Of a DNA stretch of 11,576 nucleotides, positions 1 to 6,413 are shown piece by piece. The number at the start of each line of letters is the position of its first letter. Positions within the stretch are counted from its first letter, which is position 1. Source of the DNA: Beroe ovata (Eukaryota; Ctenophora; Nuda; Beroida; Beroidae); NCBI GenBank assembly GCA_946803715.1, contig CAMPET010000003.1, forward strand, positions 793,062-804,637, written 5' to 3'. A model generated the notes under the pieces. It was given only the letters and a program-made list of their open reading frames with translations, did not search any database and was not told the DNA's origin. A program made the translations under genes and the position numbers.

Positions 1-660
1 CTACATTTTAGGTGTGGTTGTTTACAATTTAATTTTGGAAACCCATTTTCGCTGATTTTCAGGTTGCTTCCTGACTTATCAATCCGCGTTTGTGACACTG
101 TGTCACGATAGTTACTATGTAATATCTGGTAATTATTAACGAAGATAGTAGCAGGTAAATCATTAATTAACCCACCGATTGTTACGGTGACAGTCTATTT
201 AACTTGGTACCCATATTTTCCCTGAATGTGTTGTTGTTTGTGATCAGTTTTGATGTGCACTACACTTGCATTTGCACTTTTCATGATTAAGAGATGAATC
301 TGGGAGAAAAGTTGAGTGATCTTTTCGTTTCTCACTTCCCCTCCCTTTTCATTTGAATAATTACCTCCCTCCCTCTTCTCTCAGCTTCTCTATCCCCTCC
401 TCATTCAACTTGTCCCGTTTTGATGAGGTCATATTGAGGTGCTTCTCAGGTTTGAGATGGCCTATACACTCAATGAATGGGTTGCAGTGATAAGTCGGAA
501 AGCCGGGGAAGAATAAAGAGATTCAACTTCATGACTTGAAACGTAGATTTGGGATGAGAGCGTAACACCGGTGAAATTTTGAAACTGAAGCATTGGTTGC
601 AGCAGGAATTTATGAAANTTTCGATACCTACTTGCAGCGCAGCCACTGTGAATAGCACGA
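1..660. other. Intergenic DNA, no gene seen
   Basis: I see no convincing exon on either strand. Visible structure: a short perfect palindrome GTGACAC-T-GTGTCAC at 92-106, and a pyrimidine-rich stretch (about 335-410) that resembles a polypyrimidine tract but is not followed by a readable coding exon. An unresolved N lies at 618. The longest open frame (minus, about 470-658) is broken by the N and has no protein-like pattern. Confidence 0.5.
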
Positions 661-663
661 GCC

Positions 664-682
664 TATATATATATATATATTA
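664..682. repeat. (TA)n microsatellite
   Basis: About nine uninterrupted TA units, followed by AATCGG. It lies in intergenic DNA and is likely length-polymorphic. Confidence 0.9.
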
Positions 683-754
683 ATCGGCAGAAAGCCAAAG
701 ATATGCACATTCAGAATTAATGATATTGAATATAATTCTTTCATTTTTGCCTTT

Positions 755-1060
755 ATGTGGCGCGCGGCGGCGCGCATACATGCACATGCTCATGCTAATC
801 AGCTATTCAGCTAATGGATGGTAGTTATTTTGTGAGTTATGAGTAGAATCAAGCGGCGCGGCGCGGCGCGTACCGTGTGCACACGTACACGTTGCGCGTG
901 CGCGCCCGGCAGCTGAACTCATGAAAAATTGGCGCCGCGGCAGGTTGGGTCACCCAACGTGTGAACTGTAGGATTTTACCCTACTGTCGGTGCGCGCAAT
1001 TTTCATTCCGCCCTTGCCAGGAATAAAATCCCGCCAGCAAGGGTAATGTGAAATCCTACA
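755..1060. repeat. GC-rich, hairpin-dense segment
   Basis: GC-rich blocks of CGCG type (about 759-776, 854-871, 893-908) stand out from AT-richer surroundings. They are followed by a run of inverted repeats: GTTGGG/CCCAAC (944-958), GTAGG/CCTAC (968-984), CCCTTGC/GCAAGGG (1011-1017 with 1037-1043), and an outer pair in which GTAGGATTT at 968 matches AAATCCTAC at 1051-1059 in reverse complement. The density of nested arms suggests a foldback or MITE remnant. The CpG-rich part could instead be a promoter island. No coding sequence is seen on the plus strand. Confidence 0.45.
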
Positions 1061-1545
1061 AACGTGGGAACAATTGACTACAGCCGAATTTCTGTTTCAA
1101 TGTCTCGATCTCAGATTGGTCAACAAACGTTGTTGTATGTTTTGTGTAACCCTTACACTTCATGGTTTGATTTGCCATGCTAGCAGCAGCCAAGTTCAGG
1201 AGCATTTTGTATTGTTCGTCTATAAAATTCATAGCATGAGTTAGGAGCATTTTGTATTGTTCATCTATGAAATTCATTATTCATAGCATGACTTGCTTCA
1301 GATGATTGAACATTGTAGACAGTGATACAAAGTCAATTGAATCAAACCCACACTTTTTCACCACAAATCTACTGACAGTTTCAAGACATTATAGTCTCTT
1401 CTTCAGGATCTCCACAAAGTGTGGCCCTCGCTTCTGAGATTAGATTCATAGCATGAGTTGTAAAATGTAGATCAAGGCCGTCTTGTTTGAGCGTGACAAC
1501 AATCGGCCTATTACTATTTACTACAAGAGACTAAATTAATTCTAT
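1056..1545 (-). pseudogene. Possible decayed or unresolved minus-strand coding segment
   Basis: Reading the minus strand from about 1545 down to a TAG at 1056, three stretches look protein-like in different frames: one containing RPIVVTLKQDGLDLHFTTHA, one containing SRFVVKKCGFDSIDFVSL, and a last one containing NFIDEQYKMLL twice and ending KFGCSQLFPRL. Frames change and stops separate them, and I find no clean splice sites joining all three, so a decayed gene or transposon fragment is the simplest reading. The THAMN motif recurs in the first and last stretches. I do not recognise the family. It could also be chance open frames inflated by the 45-bp duplication at 1198-1291. Confidence 0.25.
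1198..1291. repeat. 45-bp tandem duplication
   Basis: Two adjacent copies begin at 1198 and 1243 with AGGAGCATTTTGTATTGTTC. The second copy differs by two substitutions and carries an extra 7-bp TATTCAT block. The period of 45 is a multiple of three, and on the minus strand it encodes a duplicated 15-residue unit. The terminal part ATTCATAGCATGA recurs once more near 1444. Confidence 0.8.
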
Positions 1546-1559
1546 CTTGGCTTCCTCTT

Positions 1560-2990
1560 ATTGGTCTTATTAATGCCATATCTTTGAAGTTCCTCTGTTC
1601 CTGTATAATCACCCCAAACTTCAAATGACAGCATAATTATTTTGCTTGTATGATCTGTTATAAAAACTCGATGAAATGTTGTTGACATATCTTGTTTGAT
1701 TCTTAACATGAACTCTGTATATGTATGAGTATCTACATGCTAGATTTAAATAGCTCCTGGAGTCTTATCTAGTGTTTTAACTTGGAATTAGTCAAATTAT
1801 ATCCATCACATGTTGTTCGTCTTCTCTGTTGACAAAGGTTTATCCACTGTCCTGCATTTTCCAATACCATCAGTTTTCAAACCACTGTCCACTTGGCATA
1901 TCCAAATCAGTCTAACTGCATTCAAATATTGGGTGTGTTTTGTTAAAGCACCAACTCTAGAAATTACCTGGCAATTAAAGTGGCATAAATTTCATACTAA
2001 CGTCCATTAACACCAGCTCTAAAACATTCATATCATATCACGTTGACCTGCATATTTTTGACTGGAAATAATAGAATATACATTATGTTGGAGTCCGGGG
2101 GATTATTTATGGCACTAATTCACAGCAGCAGCTCTCTCGAATTTGTCCACAAGCGTTGCAAAGGGCTAATTTGTATTGCAACAAAAGTCTGGCCTTTTTT
2201 CTGCCTGTCATCAAACGTGTGTCTACAGAAGTCAGGTATTCGCCTTGTGTACAACAAGTATTGACTATTACTAAAAACTGTACTCTCATCTAGTTTTTGT
2301 CAACATTTTTTTTCGGTCTGTGAAGTGTCAGGGTGTTTACAACTGATTAACTCCTAATATCACAGTTTTTGTGTGTGTTTAGTACCTATTCATAATTGGA
2401 ATAGCGGATTCACTGTGCGTGGATAGATCTGATGAGTGTCGTCTAAAACCCATAAAAAATGCGCGGATACAGAGCTATTTGTGTGAAGTGAGATTGGTAT
2501 TTGGCATCAGCAGTAACTATTTACAAGTTAAGGTATGCCGTCGAATTTCTCTCACTTCATTGTAACTGGTACATGTTGTTGTTTACAGTTATAACCATCT
2601 GTGGAATTTGTGCATATATTAGAGGGATTTTAGTCGGCTTGTCGCATCACCTTGTCAATGATTGTCAGTTTACCTTGTTTACAATTAATTAGTACCGCAA
2701 TTATAGTACCACGCCTAGCATGATATGTATCACATAGTAGTTGACATGTTTACCCGTTATTCTGTCCAAATAAACGAGACTTATAATTTGAACCTGACAC
2801 ACACACACTAACTTTCAGTAACCTGTTTGTGACGTGCGTGTGTCATGTGACACACGTATTGATCACTGTGGTATTGGTAAGGTTTCCGTAACATAAAGTC
2901 GAGTGAATATTATCAGTCCTTGTGCAGGCATTATATATATTCATTGTGCATGTGCTCAGAACATGTCAAATAATGGCATGTTAGTTTTCC
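1560..2990. other. AT-rich intergenic DNA, no gene seen
   Basis: Both strands hold only short open frames with no recognisable motif, signal or exon-like boundary. A short (CA)n run lies at about 2798-2809, and a palindrome with 9-bp arms (CGTGTGTCA-TG-TGACACACG) at 2837-2856. I find no tRNA-like or other RNA gene by eye. Confidence 0.5.
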
Positions 2991-3520
2991 CTCACCCACA
3001 CTTTCTTCCTCCCACTTTCTCTTTTCCATCCTTCTCTCCCCCTATATAGAGAGAAGCTATTGCGTGAGGCGCCCTCTTTCGCCCTTAACGTCTGGTTAAG
3101 CCGATACTTTGGCTTTGTATGCATTCCTTCACTTTATCCACTTTCCGTTGCATTCTCTAAGATTTTGTCCTGCGTCAAGTGACATAGAATTTGTTCTAGA
3201 CGGTGGATTATTTCATAGTGTGGCGGATATTGTAGCTTATTAATAACCAGTGAACATGACTCAATTTGTGTGTAGTTTTCTTTGGCATCTACTGCCTGAT
3301 GGCTGATAAAGTCTGCAATTGTCAAATTTGATAAAAGCCGCTTTGAATTCTTTACGCTCTATAGCGTACACAATGCCTTGGAATGATGTAGTATTTAGTA
3401 CTGTGCTGACTGCTGAACATCCCTTGCTCTTGATGTTGTTTCTTATGATAGCGCTCGTATCGACCCTAGCAACCCTGGTAAAACGCGCACTTCAATTGAT
3501 GATGTCTTAAGATATATCTT
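2991..3520. other. Intergenic DNA with pyrimidine tract, TATATA hairpin and weak open frames
   Basis: A pyrimidine-rich run (about 2985-3045) leads into CTCTC-(CCCCTATATA)-GAGAG, then a small hairpin CTTAAC-GTCTG-GTTAAG at 3084-3100. The TATATA could be a core promoter element, but no coding exon follows convincingly. On the minus strand about 75 codons are open from about 3358 down to a TAA near 3131 (contains HYEIIHRLEQILCHLTQDK). On the plus strand about 60 codons are open at 3319-3510, with a hydrophobic stretch. These overlap in opposite directions, so at most one is real and possibly neither. Confidence 0.3.
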
Positions 3521-3939
3521 ATAATGGCCTGCCGACAATTGTGCACTTAAAAATTCATTTCCCACGGTCTAACAGGGTGCCCTGTCAATGTTTCGGGCTA
3601 ATTAGGTACTTCTGATTCTTGAAACGACAACTGCGCACATTGCACCACAATCAAGTTAAAGTCTATGCCAAATGACAACTGCGCACATACTCATAGATTA
3701 TGGTTAGGGTCAGGTAAAGGGTGAGGGTAAGGACCAGTGTCAGTGTTAGGCAAGGGTTAGTTTCAGGGTTAGAGATGGTCTCGCATGGATTTTAAGCTTA
3801 GTTTGACCTGATTTCATGACTGAATGTGCGCAGTTCTAATCAGGAGGTTGTCACTGATTGGGTTGACCTCAAATTTTCCCACGCTTCCTCGTCAATCGCT
3901 GACCTCCAGTGTGCGCAGTTGTCCGGCAGCCCTCATTAT
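3521..3939. mobile_element. MITE-like foldback element with telomere-like core
   Basis: The ends are imperfect inverted repeats: the left end reads ATAATG-GCCTGCCG-ACAATTGTGCAC, and the reverse complement of the right end reads ATAATGAGGGCTGCCGGACAACTGCGCAC. A subterminal motif GACAACTGCGCACAT occurs at 3626-3640 and 3674-3688 in direct orientation. Its reverse complement (core TGTGCGCAGTT) is at 3824-3835 and 3910-3921. Between them lies degenerate GGTTAGGG-like sequence (3702-3773). No transposase frame is present, so it would be non-autonomous. I cannot assign a clear target-site duplication, so the exact ends and superfamily are uncertain. Confidence 0.6.
3702..3773 (+). repeat. Degenerate TTAGGG/GGTTAGG-like repeats
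   Basis: Several spaced copies of GGTTAGGG, AGGGTGAGGGTAAGG and AGGGTTAG type form a G-rich run on the plus strand. It sits inside the inverted-repeat element, which argues for simple-repeat drift within a transposon and not an interstitial telomere. The mobile-element interpretation is inference. Confidence 0.65.
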
Positions 3940-4123
3940 GTAGTCAGTAGAAATCTCACGTGTTTCTATAAACCCTCCTTACTTCCTGGTAGTTAGGCGT
4001 CCTTGATCGACTGCCCAAGTGCACACAAGTGTAACGGACACATATTTCAATAAAAAAACTTCTCGAAGTTTTTGTATCGATCACCAATCACCACCCCCAC
4101 CCCTCAGTAAATGATTTGTGTGA
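3940..4123 (+). promoter_or_regulatory. Upstream region / probable 5' UTR of the mosaic gene
   Basis: This is the sequence directly before the first coding exon. It contains AATAAAAAAA at about 4049, a palindromic AACTTCTCGAAGTT at 4057-4070 with the inverted TTC-nn-GAA core of a heat-shock element, and a C-rich tract ending CCCCTCAG at about 4106 that could be a splice acceptor for a 5' UTR exon. There is no clear TATA box at a fixed distance. Function is inferred from position only. Confidence 0.35.
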
Positions 4124-4143
4124 ATGATGAAACTTTCCGTTGA
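4111..4143 (+). other. Out-of-frame upstream ORF overlapping the start codon
   Basis: An ATG at 4111 opens a 10-codon frame ending in TGA at 4141-4143, overlapping the proposed start at 4124 in another frame. If transcribed in the 5' UTR it could lower initiation at the main ATG. The main frame has a TGA immediately upstream (4121-4123), so the signal-peptide frame cannot extend 5' in this exon. Confidence 0.4.
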
Positions 4144-4178
4144 TCTGATAACACTACTTCTACTCGTCTCATACTCAA
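4124..4178 (+). CDS. Exon 1: signal peptide
   Basis: It encodes MMKLSVDLITLLLLVSYS, a short basic start, a leucine-rich core and small polar residues, as expected for a cleaved signal peptide. It ends in phase 1 at a strong donor (CAA|GTAAGT; the AAGT is part of the intron start). The ATG pair at 4124/4127 follows an in-frame TGA, which fixes the start. Only the splice to exon 2 is inferred. Confidence 0.7.
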
Positions 4179-6381
4179 GTAAGTAGTAGGGAATAGGAGA
4201 TAGGGGATAGAAATTTTCCCTGATTTGTTTAGAAAATGGGAGGGAAAGGGGTGCGTGGGTGAATTTTCTCCTGCTCGTTATGATTCTCGATCTTTACTAT
4301 AACATTGGAACTAGACTATACCTAATCTGCATATCCTTTGGCTTTTCATAACAAATTAGTTCTCTGACGTATATATTTAACAAGATATCTCTTTCTCTCT
4401 TACCTCTCCCCTGCTCAATGCAACAAAACCTAAGTCCTAACATTCTTCCTTTTGATTTGAATTGAGACAAGGTGATTATGTCAAGTACAACCTAGTCTCG
4501 GTTGAACAAAGAGCTTCGCGCGCGCCTGTCGGCTCATATCTCCAACTGATCAGCTGATATCCGTACTTTGACTGTTCGTGATATGCCTGTCATCTGTGTT
4601 TGTATCAATGCAGACAGGGATGAGTATACGTGAGTGGGTTTTCGTGAATGTGTGACGTGGGTGGGTTTACTATTTGTCGGCTGTGCTTTAGTCACAATAA
4701 CTAATTCGCTAATATGATTGAGCGAGGCTGCAAAACACTCACAATACTTTCAGTCACGGCTAGTGACGGAACTAAGCTCAAGTTCTCGTATTCTAAACTG
4801 AGGACTCCGTGTGGGGATGCAAAAGTTGCAGCAGGGTTAGAGACGAGGTTTGATATTCGCCCCCCCCGGATACAGTATTCCCTGTCTTAGTATATTGAAT
4901 GCTGAATAGTGGGTCGATGCAAGGAGTGAAGTCTGTCGTATCGTACATAACATTCTGGTGAATCTCTGCATATAACCCCTGTTACAGTAGATATAGTTAT
5001 CATTTATAGCTATCAGTCTTTAGGGCAACCCCAGTATCTAGATATCAATTTAGAGCTAAGTTAGCTCAGCTACTAGCTAGGTCATAACCTGTATACCCAC
5101 AGTTTGGAAGCAGCAGTGAGCAAGGTACCATGTGTAAGGGAGAAATTGTGTGCTATCTCTTTCACAGACCCGTGTGTAGAATCAGGATCTACAGCTGGCA
5201 TTGAGTTTGAAATAATACAACATGATCCGGGCAGGAGTCCCAATGATATGGTGAGAATTGTTATGGCAATATGGCTCCCCTTGAATTCATAGCTTCGTGT
5301 TGGAACTAGCTGCAGGAGACCACAACCTATAAGCGATCACTTGGATATCGGACATCGGTATGGATCGACATTTATGTTCGCTATTATAGTATCGGAACAC
5401 GCGATCCTCAGGCAAGAGATGAGATCATACTGAACGAGCTGTTGGTGCCCGTCCTTTCCCCATATCTGGCGTTTGACAATCCCTGTGCACCCGATAGAGT
5501 TCTCCAGGACAAAACTTGCAGTAAGTGGTGTCAACTACTTACTAATCGTCTGTGCTTGTGTCAAGGTACAAGGTGTCAAGCTGTTGTTATGTTGATGTTA
5601 GTTCAGAATAATGTAATGTGTCAATTTGAAGTTCGGTTAGCAAGTTAGATCTCCCATGATATATTGGTGACCTGTGTAATGTCGAGATGATACTCCCAGC
5701 AGTATTCGCACTATATTTCCCCCACAGAGAAGTGTGTGCCAGGCACTTACCAAGTGGAGGGGACGTGTTTAGATTGCCCTATCGGGTCCTACTCGTCAGA
5801 GTATGGTGCTAAGAAGTGTACCATGTGCCCCAGTTTCATGACAACGTCACAGAGTGGTGCTAGGGACAAATCACAGTGTCTCGGTGAGCTCAATTTCATA
5901 TGATTTTCCAACACCAAATCCAATATCATATCCGGAATATTGAAGTGATTCATTCCTTTCCAATAGTACATATTTGGGACTTATAGGCTTATAGGGTACT
6001 AGGGTTGAAGTTACTCACTTTGATGCCGATACCAGATAACAACTCTCTCCCTCCCTACAGATGAGTGTAGGTTGGAGGATTACACCTCCCCTCACCACCA
6101 CCTCTCCTCTCTCCCTGACACAGCTGCAGTAGTGCGCGGCTCCCTCATCACCGTGTCGTGCGCGGCGCCCTGGGCGTTCGACCACACTGGGACTCGGTCA
6201 CAGGAAGTGAGGTGTGGAGTGGATCCTATACCGGTGTGTGGTGTCAGGTACTGTGCGACACCGTGTGGTGGTCACGTGTGCGACACGTGCCAGTGTCTCA
6301 ATACAACACGTAGTGACGTGCGGTGTGACGGTGTGGTGCAATGTGATGATGCGTCGGATGAGAGTAAATGCCCGGTTACAA

Positions 6382-6413
<32 letters not shown>

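Noticed and set aside
1360-1415. Minus-strand CCTGAAGAAGAGACT...TCTTGAAAC segment with a short hairpin, reminiscent of 3' motifs in some retroelements
   Set aside because: The resemblance is to a loose memory of a motif, with no reverse transcriptase frame or target duplication nearby; too weak to call.
2043-2289. Overlapping plus and minus open frames of about 60-73 codons
   Set aside because: No motif, no exon-like borders, opposite strands over the same bases.
3134-3510. Two opposing open frames of about 60-75 codons
   Set aside because: They partly abut or overlap, lack splice consensus and domain motifs, and such lengths are expected by chance at this base composition.
3702-3773. Interstitial telomere
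   Set aside because: Repeats are degenerate and enclosed by inverted repeats of a transposon-like element, so a telomere relic is less likely.
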